Assembly (NCBI GenBank): GCA_020436865.1
Contig: JAGQXA010000335.1
Coordinates: 1-6,612 of the forward strand
Direction: 5' to 3'
DNA from: Saprospiraceae bacterium
Lineage (GTDB): Bacteria; Bacteroidota; Bacteroidia; Chitinophagales; Saprospiraceae
DNA: 6,612 nucleotides
The notes below the pieces were generated by a model. It had not been told where the DNA came from. It ran no database searches and saw nothing but the letters and a program-made list of their open reading frames with translations. Both the position numbers and the translations under genes were made by a program. Every line of letters starts with the position of its first letter. Position 1 is the first letter of the stretch. This document shows, piece after piece, positions 1-5,742 of the stretch.

Positions 1-851
1 CTACCGTGAATGATGCCCTTGCTGCCAAGCACGCTGGTGGCCGCCGATTCACCGCTGTCGATCCCATGCCCGGCCGCCTCGACGGCGATCAGGCGAACGC
101 CGGGACGATCGAGATAGTGAAAGAAGGCGCCGGCGGCATTGCTTCCGCCTCCGACGCAGGCGACGATAGCATCGGGATCGCTGCGACCGGTCTGCTCCAG
201 CAACTGCAACTTCAGTTCTTCGCTGATGACCGATTGGAATCGCGTTACCAGATCGGGATACGGGTGCGGCCCCACCACCGAGCCGATGATGTAGTGCGTA
301 TCGACCGGCCGGCCGATCCAATCGCGGATGGCCTCGTTGGTAGCGTCTTTCAGGGTGCGGCTGCCGCTTTCGGCCGGACGCACCTCGGCCCCCAGCATTT
401 TCATCCGGGCCACGTTGGGCGCCTGCCGTTCGATGTCGACCGAGCCCATGTACACCACGCACTCGATTCCCATCAATGCGCAGACGGTGGCGGTAGCCAC
501 CCCATGCTGACCGGCGCCCGTTTCGGCGATGATCCGGGTCTTCCCCAGGCGTTGCGCCAACAGGATCTGCCCGATCGTATTGTTGATCTTGTGCGCGCCG
601 GTATGGTTGAGGTCTTCGCGCTTCAGGTAAATGGCAAAACCGTAGTGGTCGGAAAGGCGTTCGGCGAGATACAAGGGCGAAGGCCGGCCCACATAATCGC
701 GCAGCAACCGTTGAAAATCGCGCTGAAAGGCCGGGTCGGCGATAATAGTCCGGTACTCACGCCGCAGTTGCTCTACGTTGGCGTGGAGCATCTCCGGAAT
801 GTAAGCGCCTCCGAATTCGCCGTAAAAGCCGTGTTCGTCGGGATGGATCAT
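1..851 (-). CDS. trpB: Tryptophan synthase beta subunit (partial, 3' end outside window)
   Basis: This is the PLP enzyme that condenses indole with L-serine to give L-tryptophan, the last step of the pathway, normally as an alpha2-beta2 complex with TrpA. The frame is open from the ATG at 851-849 to the window edge and gives 283 residues of an expected 390-400. Visible family motifs are the N-terminal GEFGGAYIPE (11-20), the PLP lysine in GAHKINN (Lys88), the catalytic glutamate in AETGAGQHG (Glu110), GSVVGPHPYP (190-199), the phosphate-gripping GGGSNA loop (234-239), and the start of the GHGIDSGESA...GIIHG segment (261-283). The start is fixed by an ATGA overlap with the trpF stop codon, which suggests coupled translation. 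The gene is cut by the window and shows no defect in the visible part. trpA would be expected just downstream but cannot be seen. Identity is very secure. Confidence 0.97.
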   Translation of the reverse strand, partial: MIHPDEHGFYGEFGGAYIPEMLHANVEQLRREYRTIIADPAFQRDFQRLLRDYVGRPSPLYLAERLSDHYGFAIYLKREDLNHTGAHKINNTIGQILLAQRLGKTRIIAETGAGQHGVATATVCALMGIECVVYMGSVDIERQAPNVARMKMLGAEVRPAESGSRTLKDATNEAIRDWIGRPVDTHYIIGSVVGPHPYPDLVTRFQSVISEELKLQLLEQTGRSDPDAIVACVGGGSNAAGAFFHYLDRPGVRLIAVEAAGHGIDSGESAATSVLGSKGIIHG

Positions 852-1543
852 GGTTGGATGTTAGTTTTTGGATGTTGGATGTCGGTTGTTGGGGCCAGAA
901 GTGCTTGCAGGAACGGCCGGAGTTTTTCGACCTCCTTCACGCCCGGTCGCGATTCGAAGCGGCTGTTCAGGTCGATCCCGGCCCACTGCGGATGCCGGAA
1001 CTGTTGGAGCTCGCCGATCTGCGAAGGGCCGATGCCGCCGCTCAGCAAGAAGGGCGTCCGGCCCTGGTACTCGTGCAGTTTTTCCCAGCTAAATCGCCGC
1101 CCGCTTCCTCCATGATCCGGGCTTTTCGTATCGAACAGGAAATACCGGCACAAACCCTCGTAGGAGGCACAGACGGAAAAATCGAAGTTGCGGTCAACCC
1201 CAAAGGCTTTGATGAGTTCAACCGAGGGCCAGATTTGACGCAACTCCCGGCAGTACTCCGGACTTTCCCCTCCATGCAACTGGACAAAGTCGAGTTGAAA
1301 GCGCTCTACTTGTTTCAGTAGTTCGGGAAAGAGCGGATCGACGAAGACCCCCACGCGACGAGCGGCGCCTCCTGGGATATCGGCCGGTCGAAGGCCGGTT
1401 CGGCCGACATAACGCGGCGAAGGTGGATAGAATATCAGCCCGAGCAGGTCCACGGGCAAGGACTGAAGACCAGTGATATTCTCCGCATCGTTGAGGCCGC
1501 AGACCTTCACCAGCAAGGAGCGCATGTTGGAGGGATCAGACAT
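848..1543 (-). CDS. trpF: Phosphoribosylanthranilate isomerase
   Basis: This cytosolic TIM-barrel enzyme converts N-(5'-phosphoribosyl)anthranilate to CdRP, the substrate of TrpC. The 231-residue product shows the family motifs in order: KVCG with catalytic Cys15 (13-16), GLIFYPPSPRYV (35-46), VGVFVD (64-69), LHGGES (89-94), FDTK with catalytic Asp138 followed by GGSG (145-148), LSGGI (167-171) and GIDLNSRFE (189-197). The start ATG at 1543 overlaps the trpC 3' end by 8 nt; a second in-frame ATG at 1525 (residue 7) is possible and would still keep KVCG. The stop TGA overlaps the trpB ATG. The family fold should end near residue 216. The last 14 or so residues (APTTDIQHPKTNIQP) are unusual and are encoded largely by a heptamer repeat at 854-881. 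Not fused to TrpC, unlike the E. coli protein. Confidence 0.95.
   Translation of the reverse strand: MSDPSNMRSLLVKVCGLNDAENITGLQSLPVDLLGLIFYPPSPRYVGRTGLRPADIPGGAARRVGVFVDPLFPELLKQVERFQLDFVQLHGGESPEYCRELRQIWPSVELIKAFGVDRNFDFSVCASYEGLCRYFLFDTKSPDHGGSGRRFSWEKLHEYQGRTPFLLSGGIGPSQIGELQQFRHPQWAGIDLNSRFESRPGVKEVEKLRPFLQALLAPTTDIQHPKTNIQP
854..881. repeat. Degenerate heptamer tandem repeat (TTGGATG) at the 3' end of trpF
   Basis: On the + strand the heptamer TTGGATG occurs at 854-860, 868-874 and 875-881, all in one 7-nt phase. The unit at 861-867 (TTAGTTT) matches at 4 of 7 positions, so the stretch reads as four tandem units, one of them degraded. The repeat lies inside the trpF coding frame and encodes the tail after the last recognisable TrpF helix. 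It ends three bases before the trpB ATG and the overlapping trpF stop. Because 7 is not a multiple of 3, a change in copy number would shift the end of the trpF frame. Confidence 0.75.
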
Positions 1544-2351
1544 GAGCGGATGCAGGTTGGCCGGCCAACCTGACCAGCTGTTGAACGAAGAGGTTGCAGG
1601 CCTTGGCCGGATCGGCGGTGGCCATGAAATGCTCGCCGATCAGGAATCCCTGAAAACCGGCCTGTCGCAGGCGCAACACATCGGCCGGGTCGGAAAGCCC
1701 GCTTTCAGAAATGCGGACCATTTCCGGCGGAATAAGGTCCGCCAAGGCCAGGGAGTTCTCCAGGGAGACGGTGAAATTCTCGAGATTGCGGTTATTCACG
1801 CCTACCAGATCGACGCCGGGGCACAACTTACTCAGCTGGGCGGCCGAATGCACTTCCATCAGCACCTCCAGGCCCAGTTCTGCGGCGCGCGAGGCCAGGT
1901 GGCGGACTTCGGCAGAAGAAAGGCATTCGGCAATGAGGAGGACGGCATCGGCGCCGATCGAGCGTGCCTCGAACAGCTGGTACTCGTCGATCACGAAATC
2001 CTTCCGCAGGATCGGACAGAAGTTGAAGCGCCGCGCCTCGACGAGATCTTCGTTCCGCCCGCCGAAGAATTCGCGGTCGGTCAGCACCGACAAGGCGGAA
2101 GCCCCTGCCTGCATGTAGCCGATCGACACCTGTTCGACCGAGGCATAGAGGTTGATCGGCCCCTTCGACGGCGAACGGCGCTTGAATTCTGCAATAATTC
2201 CCGACTTGTCGGGGCGAAGCACGTACTTTACCAGGCTCACCACCGGCGTATGGAAATAGATGCTCTTTTCGAGCAAACGCACCGGGTAGAGTTCTTTTCG
2301 CTCGGCCACCTCCCGGCGTTTGTGGGCGACGATCTTTTCGAGAATGTTCAT
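1536..2351 (-). CDS. trpC: Indole-3-glycerol-phosphate synthase
   Basis: This cytosolic TIM-barrel enzyme closes the indole ring: it decarboxylates and cyclises CdRP to indole-3-glycerol phosphate, which tryptophan synthase then uses. The 271-residue product has the normal length for a monofunctional enzyme and all expected motifs: IAEFKRRSPSKG (53-64, with Glu55 and Lys57), LSVLTDREFFGG (88-98 region), ILRKDF with the catalytic Lys117, EVHS with Glu166, VGVNNRNL (Asn187), ISESGL (Glu216, Ser217) and GFLIGEHFM (235-243). The spacing of these residues follows that of the well-studied Sulfolobus enzyme. The start ATG (2351) begins MNILEKIVAHKRREV, a typical first helix. It follows trpD after 45 nt and overlaps trpF by 8 nt at its 3' end. 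There is no strong Shine-Dalgarno, only an A-rich stretch (CAAAATACAAGAAC). Confidence 0.97.
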   Translation of the reverse strand: MNILEKIVAHKRREVAERKELYPVRLLEKSIYFHTPVVSLVKYVLRPDKSGIIAEFKRRSPSKGPINLYASVEQVSIGYMQAGASALSVLTDREFFGGRNEDLVEARRFNFCPILRKDFVIDEYQLFEARSIGADAVLLIAECLSSAEVRHLASRAAELGLEVLMEVHSAAQLSKLCPGVDLVGVNNRNLENFTVSLENSLALADLIPPEMVRISESGLSDPADVLRLRQAGFQGFLIGEHFMATADPAKACNLFVQQLVRLAGQPASAHV

Positions 2352-2365
2352 GTTCTTGTATTTTG

Positions 2366-2381
2366 CCGGTCGTCCGACCGG
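2366..2381 (-). other. Small GC-rich hairpin in the trpD-trpC gap
   Basis: The 45-nt gap between the trpD stop and the trpC start holds a perfect inverted repeat, CCGGTCG-GA-CGACCGG in the mRNA sense. It would fold as 6 bp with a GGAC tetraloop, or 7 bp with a 2-nt loop. What follows is CAAAATACAAG rather than a U tract, so it is not an intrinsic terminator for the operon. No U tract follows it on the other strand either. It may influence mRNA processing or the initiation of trpC, the only gene in the operon with a real gap before it, but this is inference. Confidence 0.4.
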
Positions 2382-2396
2382 GTAGTGATCGATCGG

Positions 2397-3389
2397 TTAT
2401 TGATCCTTCAACAGGTTCTGCAGGCAGCGGAGGGCCCGGCCCGAATCGAGGCTTTCACGAGCTTCGGCCAGGCAGTTTTCCCAGGAACGATCGGGGTACA
2501 TGGCCCGAATGGTAGCGCCGGCATTGGCGACCACCACGTCTTTCTGAGCCGGAGTACCCTTTCCCTGCAACAAGCCCAGGAAGATGGCCGCTGCATCGGT
2601 AATGGAATGGCCTCCTGACAGTTCGTCGGCATGGTATTCCGCCAGACCGAGGTCGGCCGGCTCCAGAATTGCCTCGCCCTGCCGGGTGCGCCATTGGAAC
2701 GGGCCCGTGAGCGACACTTCGTCGTAGCCGTCGAGCGCGAATACCACGGCAAACGACTTCTCGCTTTGCTGCAACAGGTACTGATACAAGCGAGCCAATT
2801 GCAGGTTGAAGACGCCGAACAGCTGATACTTCGGCTGGGCCGGGTTCACCAACGGTCCGAGCATATTGAAGAAGGTCTTCACCCCCAGGCTACGCCGAAC
2901 GGGCGCAACGGTCTTCATGGCCGGATGGAAGAGCGGAGCGTGGAAAAAGCAGATGTTGGCCCGGTCGAGCTGTCGCTTCAGGACTTCGGCATCGTTCGTG
3001 AAGCGGTAACCCAGTTTCTCCAGCACATTCGACGAGCCACAGAACGAGGAAACGCCGTAGTTACCGTGTTTGGTCACCTGATAACCGGCGCCGGCCACCA
3101 GAAAGGCCGAGGCGGTAGTGATGTTGAAAGTGTTCTTGCCATCGCCGCCCGTGCCGACCATGTCGACCGTTTCGCGGCCTTCCAGATCGACCGGAAGGCA
3201 GAGTTCGAGCAGGGCATCGCGGAAGCCCTGCAATTCATCCACGGTAATGGCCCGCATGAGATACACGGTGATGAAGGAGGCGATCTGGGCATCGTTGTAC
3301 CGGGCCTCACTGATATCGATGAGGATCTGCCGGGCCGTCTCGCGGCTCAGTTTGCGGTGTTCGAAGAGGTTGGTCAGCAGTTGTTTCAT
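2397..3389 (-). CDS. trpD: Anthranilate phosphoribosyltransferase
   Basis: This enzyme transfers the phosphoribosyl group of PRPP to anthranilate, giving phosphoribosylanthranilate. The 330-residue product starting MKQLLTNLFEHRKLS has the usual monofunctional length, with a helical N-terminal domain (about 1-65) followed by the nucleoside-phosphorylase-type domain. Motifs are GTGGDGKNTFNIT (79-91, PRPP pyrophosphate loop), KHGN (107-110) with SSFCGSSNVLEKLG, HPAMKTVAPVRRSLG (155-169), FNMLGPLVNP (174-183), and the metal-binding Asp223-Glu224 in DGYDEVSLTG. The frame is open upstream to 3515, but those 42 residues lie over the end of trpG, lack family similarity, and would break the ATGA overlap with the trpG stop. 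I therefore chose 3389. It is separate from TrpG, unlike the E. coli fusion. Confidence 0.97.
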   Translation of the reverse strand: MKQLLTNLFEHRKLSRETARQILIDISEARYNDAQIASFITVYLMRAITVDELQGFRDALLELCLPVDLEGRETVDMVGTGGDGKNTFNITTASAFLVAGAGYQVTKHGNYGVSSFCGSSNVLEKLGYRFTNDAEVLKRQLDRANICFFHAPLFHPAMKTVAPVRRSLGVKTFFNMLGPLVNPAQPKYQLFGVFNLQLARLYQYLLQQSEKSFAVVFALDGYDEVSLTGPFQWRTRQGEAILEPADLGLAEYHADELSGGHSITDAAAIFLGLLQGKGTPAQKDVVVANAGATIRAMYPDRSWENCLAEARESLDSGRALRCLQNLLKDQ

Positions 3390-3997
3390 GTCGTGATCGA
3401 TGGTTGGTGGAAGGAAAGCTGGACCCGGCAGCAGGTCAGGAAATTGCGCAGCAGACTTATTCCCAAGGGGGTCAGAATGCTCTCCGGATGAAATTGGAGT
3501 CCGTAGATGGGCCATCGCCGATGTTGCAGGGCCATGATGCGTCCGTCGAGGTCCCGGGCGGTGACGAGCAATTCCGCAGGGAAGGGTTCCTCCCGGACCG
3601 TCCAGGAATGATAGCGCCCCACCGGGAAGGTCGGCGGCAGCCCTGCGAAAAGCGGCGACCCGGGCTCGACCAACCCGATCTCGGTGGCCACGCCGTGGAA
3701 AACGGTAGTCATGTTTTCCAGTTTACCGCCGAAGGCCTCGGCGATGGCCTGGTGGCCAAGGCAAACGCCCAGCATCGGTTTTTGTCCGGCGTAGCGACGG
3801 ATCAGGTCTAACATGGCCCCCGCTTCCGATGGAATGCCGGGCCCTGGAGAGAAGACCAGCGCGTCGTAGCCGTCGGGCTCGTCGGCGCCCACCTCGTCGT
3901 TGCGCCTTACCGTGACAGAGCAGTCGCTCAGTTCCCGGAAATACTGCACCAAATTGTAGGTGAAGCTGTCGTAATTGTCGATCAGGAGTAGGTTCAT
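3386..3997 (-). CDS. trpG: Anthranilate synthase component II, glutamine amidotransferase
   Basis: This class I glutamine amidotransferase hydrolyses glutamine and channels ammonia to TrpE. The 203-residue product shows LLIDNYDSFTYNLVQYF (4-20), the oxyanion-loop SPGPGIPSEAG (50-60), the nucleophile elbow GVCLGHQA with Cys79, RYHSW (128-132), and the rest of the triad in GLQFHPESI (His170, Glu172). The length is slightly above the family norm because of a short C-terminal tail (about 190-203). It starts 10 nt after trpE and its TGA overlaps the trpD ATG as ATGA. The same subunit is sometimes used by p-aminobenzoate synthase (PabA). The trp operon context argues for TrpG, but dual use cannot be excluded if the genome has no separate pabA. 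Confidence 0.96.
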   Translation of the reverse strand: MNLLLIDNYDSFTYNLVQYFRELSDCSVTVRRNDEVGADEPDGYDALVFSPGPGIPSEAGAMLDLIRRYAGQKPMLGVCLGHQAIAEAFGGKLENMTTVFHGVATEIGLVEPGSPLFAGLPPTFPVGRYHSWTVREEPFPAELLVTARDLDGRIMALQHRRWPIYGLQFHPESILTPLGISLLRNFLTCCRVQLSFHQPSITT

Positions 3998-4007
3998 GGC
4001 AAAGATT

Positions 4008-5441
4008 TTAGGCTTTGATCCGTTCGGCTTCCAGCAGGGCCTTCTTCAAGGCCCCCAATTTGTTATTGACCTCCTGCAATTCGCGTTCTTCCACGCTGGC
4101 CGCCACGATGCCGGCGCCGGCCTGGTAGAGCAGAACGTTGTTCCGGCTCAGGAAGGAGCGGATCACAATGGCCTGATTCATTTCACCGTGGAATCCGATG
4201 TAGCCGATGGCTCCCCCGTAGAAAGTCCGCGCCTGGTTTTCGTACTGGTGAATGAGTTCGATGGCCCGGTACTTGGGCGCACCGGAAAGCGTACCGGCCG
4301 GAAAGGTGTCGCCGAACACCCGAATGGGGTTGTTATCGGCGGCCAGCCGGCCTTCCACTTTCGACACCAGGTGGATCACGTGGCTGAAGTATTGGATCTC
4401 CATGAGTTCACGCACCTGTACCCCGGTAGCGTGCCGGCCGAGGTCATTGCGGGCCAGGTCGACCAGCATGATGTGTTCGGCTCTTTCCTTCGGATCGGCC
4501 GCCAGGGCTTCCGCTTCCTGGCGATCGGCTTCGTCGTCGCCGGTGCGACGGTAGGTGCCGGCGATCGGATTGACGCTTGCCACGCCCTGCCGGATCACCA
4601 GCTGCGCTTCCGGAGAAGAGCCAAAGATCCGGTACGAGCCGAAATCGAAGTAGAAGAGGTACGGAGAAGGATTGACCGAGCGCAGGATGCGGTACACGTT
4701 GAAGTCGTCGCCCAGGTATTCCTGCCGGAATTGCCTCGAGAATACGATCTGGAAGACATCGCCCCGAAGGCAGTGTTGCTTGCCGATCCGCACCAGTTCC
4801 ATAAATTCCTCGTCGGTGAGATTGCTCTGTTCTGCTCCTTTCAGTTCGAAGGGATAGGTAGCGACCGTTTGATTTTGCAGCAGGCTTTCCAGGCGATCGA
4901 GGGAAGAGGTTTCGCCTTCGAGCAGGTTTTCCAGCAGATACAGTTCCTCCTTAAAGTGATCGATGCCGATCACATACCGGAAGAGGCTATAATGCAGATC
5001 GGGCAGGTCGGACTGTCCTCGGGACAGATCGACGGAAAAACGGTCGAAGTACTGCACGGCCTCGAAACCCGAGAAGCCGAACAGGCCGTTGAGCACGCGG
5101 GCGGGAAGGCTCTCGTCCGGTTCGAATAGGCCGAGAAAAGCGGCGAACTGCTCCGGCACGTCATCGGGGGACGTCGCCGGGCTTTCCTGCAAGGAGCCAT
5201 CGGGCAGTTCCCGGCGGATGAGGCCGTTGAAAACTTCGAAGGTGGCAATGGGTTCGAGTCCGATATAGGAGAAGCAATTCTCGGCGCTGCGGAAGTCGTT
5301 GCTTTCCAGCAGGACCGATTGCCGGTAGTGGTCGCGCACCTTCAGGTAGATGCTAACCGGGGTGAGCGTATCCGCCAGGCTGCGCCTCAAGTCGGCACGC
5401 AGTTTGATCTTCGATTGGGCGGCGGTCGAGTTCATGGGCAT
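4008..5441 (-). CDS. trpE: Anthranilate synthase component I
   Basis: TrpE makes anthranilate from chorismate using ammonia from TrpG, the committed step of the pathway. The product has 477 residues. The N-terminal regulatory part has LLES (44-47), the element that binds feedback tryptophan in known enzymes, together with NPSPY (257-261). The chorismate-binding domain has DVFQIVFSRQF (228-238), GSSPEA (274-279), PIAGT (292-296), EHIMLVDLARNDLGR (322-336, metal Glu322), the HVIHLVSKVEG segment (His354), TFPAGTLSGAPK (379-390), and GAGIVAAS with ELQEVNNK (second metal Glu457). The first ATG (5441) shares the 8-mer ATGCCCAT with the leader peptide start. A second ATG at 5435 is also possible and differs by two residues. 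Only 8 nt separate the ATG at 5441 from the attenuator U tract. The 10-nt gap to trpG favours coupled expression of the two subunits. Confidence 0.97.
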   Translation of the reverse strand: MPMNSTAAQSKIKLRADLRRSLADTLTPVSIYLKVRDHYRQSVLLESNDFRSAENCFSYIGLEPIATFEVFNGLIRRELPDGSLQESPATSPDDVPEQFAAFLGLFEPDESLPARVLNGLFGFSGFEAVQYFDRFSVDLSRGQSDLPDLHYSLFRYVIGIDHFKEELYLLENLLEGETSSLDRLESLLQNQTVATYPFELKGAEQSNLTDEEFMELVRIGKQHCLRGDVFQIVFSRQFRQEYLGDDFNVYRILRSVNPSPYLFYFDFGSYRIFGSSPEAQLVIRQGVASVNPIAGTYRRTGDDEADRQEAEALAADPKERAEHIMLVDLARNDLGRHATGVQVRELMEIQYFSHVIHLVSKVEGRLAADNNPIRVFGDTFPAGTLSGAPKYRAIELIHQYENQARTFYGGAIGYIGFHGEMNQAIVIRSFLSRNNVLLYQAGAGIVAASVEERELQEVNNKLGALKKALLEAERIKA

Positions 5442-5449
5442 AGATCGTT

Positions 5450-5494
5450 AAAAAGAAAAGCGGCTCGTCGAGTGAGTCTCGACGAGCCGCTTTT
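5450..5494 (-). terminator. trp attenuator terminator hairpin
   Basis: In the mRNA sense, AAAAGCGGCTCGTCGAG (5494-5478) and CTCGACGAGCCGCTTTT (5472-5456) are perfect reverse complements over 17 bp, with a 5-nt loop (ACTCA, 5477-5473). The 3' arm runs into UUUUCUUUUU (5459-5450), so this is a strong intrinsic terminator. It lies between the operon promoter and trpE, downstream of a Trp-rich leader peptide, and so acts as a premature, conditional terminator rather than the end of a gene. The 3' arm and U tract fall within the footprint of a ribosome starting at the trpE ATG. The folded hairpin could therefore also block translation of any read-through RNA. Confidence 0.93.
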
Positions 5495-5538
5495 CTGGTG
5501 GTTATTTGCTACAACAACGACGGCGTCACCTCACCCGA
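5468..5538 (-). promoter_or_regulatory. trp attenuator: candidate two-part antiterminator
   Basis: Leader RNA UCGGGUGAG (5538-5530) can pair over 9 bp, with one G-U, with CUCACUCGA (5476-5468), which is most of the terminator loop plus the start of its 3' arm. Two bases on, GACGCCG (5527-5521) can pair over 7 bp with CGG-CU-CGUC (5489-5481) in the terminator 5' arm, with a 2-nt bulge. The two helices stack in register across a small internal loop, so together they would displace the terminator. The 5' half overlaps the last codons and stop of the leader peptide. A ribosome finishing the peptide would cover it and allow termination. A ribosome stalled at the Trp codons would leave it free. The pairings were read by eye; no folding energies were computed. 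Confidence 0.7.
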
Positions 5539-5567
5539 ATGTCCGGATCAGGAGTCCACCACCACCA
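5496..5567 (-). promoter_or_regulatory. trp attenuator: possible Trp-codon/ACCACCA pairing
   Basis: The run of Trp codons (UGGUGGUGGUGG, 5567-5556) is complementary over 7 bp to ACCACCA at 5502-5496, just upstream of the terminator stem. The repeat allows several registers. If no ribosome occupies the leader, this pairing would hold the antiterminator 5' strand inside a closed loop, while the terminator forms next to it. That would give termination by default, in the role of the 1:2 helix of proteobacterial attenuators. The helix is short and partly a by-product of tandem TGG codons, so support is moderate. Confidence 0.4.
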
Positions 5568-5600
5568 AGCGGTATTTGTATGTAGCTGTAAAATGGGCAT
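5526..5600 (-). CDS. trpL: trp operon leader peptide, 24 residues with four Trp in a row
   Basis: A short frame starts at the ATG 5600-5598 and ends at the TGA 5528-5526. It encodes MPILQLHTNTA, then WWWW (codons 12-15, 5567-5556), then TPDPDIRVR. Four successive TGG codons in a 24-codon frame, placed between a promoter and a conditional terminator ahead of trpE, identify it as an attenuator leader. Its translation speed would report the supply of charged tRNA-Trp, and the peptide itself probably has no function. The start lies about 15 nt after the predicted transcription start. It has no Shine-Dalgarno but an A/T-rich lead-in (CAACAATTTGCA), as expected in Bacteroidota. Distance from the last Trp codon to the antiterminator strand is 17 nt, which suits a stalled ribosome. 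Confidence 0.88.
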   Translation of the reverse strand: MPILQLHTNTAWWWWTPDPDIRVR

Positions 5601-5621
5601 TGCAAATTGTTGAATTCGGGC

Positions 5622-5653
5622 TAAAGATAACGGCAAAACGGACAAAAGTGCAA
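5622..5653 (-). promoter_or_regulatory. Candidate trp operon promoter, Bacteroidota type
   Basis: On the minus strand, TATCTTTA (5629-5622) matches the Bacteroidota -7 element TAnnTTTG except for its last base, and a TTG (5653-5651) sits 21 nt upstream as the -33 element. Transcription would start near 5615, about 15 nt before the leader ATG, giving a leader RNA of roughly 165-175 nt up to the terminator and trpE. A/T-rich DNA with runs of A and T lies upstream (5672-5740). No other pair in the gap fits as well, but this is a single-site match by eye. Confidence 0.55.
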
Positions 5654-5683
5654 GTCGATCGTGTCTATCCACAGTCAATTTTT

Positions 5684-5701
5684 TTAGAAGAAAAATTCTA
5701 A
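5684..5701. other. A/T-rich inverted repeat upstream of the trp promoter
   Basis: TTAGAA and TTCTAA flank a 6-nt spacer to make a perfect 6-bp inverted repeat about 30 nt upstream of the -33 element. The T run (5679-5685) lies on the wrong side to serve as a terminator for holA. It may be a binding site, or simply part of an A/T-rich upstream region that stimulates the promoter. Nothing else supports a function. Confidence 0.25.
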
Positions 5702-5742
5702 GCTACTGATTTACAACAAGAAAAGGGGAGGATTTTTTTACC

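Noticed and set aside
2387..2394. Palindrome GATCGATC next to the trpD stop
   Set aside because: An 8-nt palindrome made of GATC units is expected by chance in this GATC-rich sequence, and nothing else around it suggests a site.
3390..3515. 42-residue N-terminal extension of trpD
   Set aside because: It lies over the trpG 3' end, has no family similarity, and would break the ATGA overlap. MKQLLTNLFEHRKLS at 3389 is a normal TrpD start.
3975..5129. Long open frame on the + strand opposite trpE (also 6-1115, 1473-2618, 2631-3491 and 3404-3811 opposite the other trp genes)
   Set aside because: Each runs in codon register with the real gene on the other strand, where a stop appears only if the gene uses TTA, CTA or TCA. 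Those codons are rare in GC-rich genes, so the frames are open by composition. Their translations resemble no family I know.
5498..5701. 67-codon + strand frame across the leader region
   Set aside because: It is antisense to the leader peptide and attenuator, has no recognisable protein features, and no promoter in its direction is apparent.
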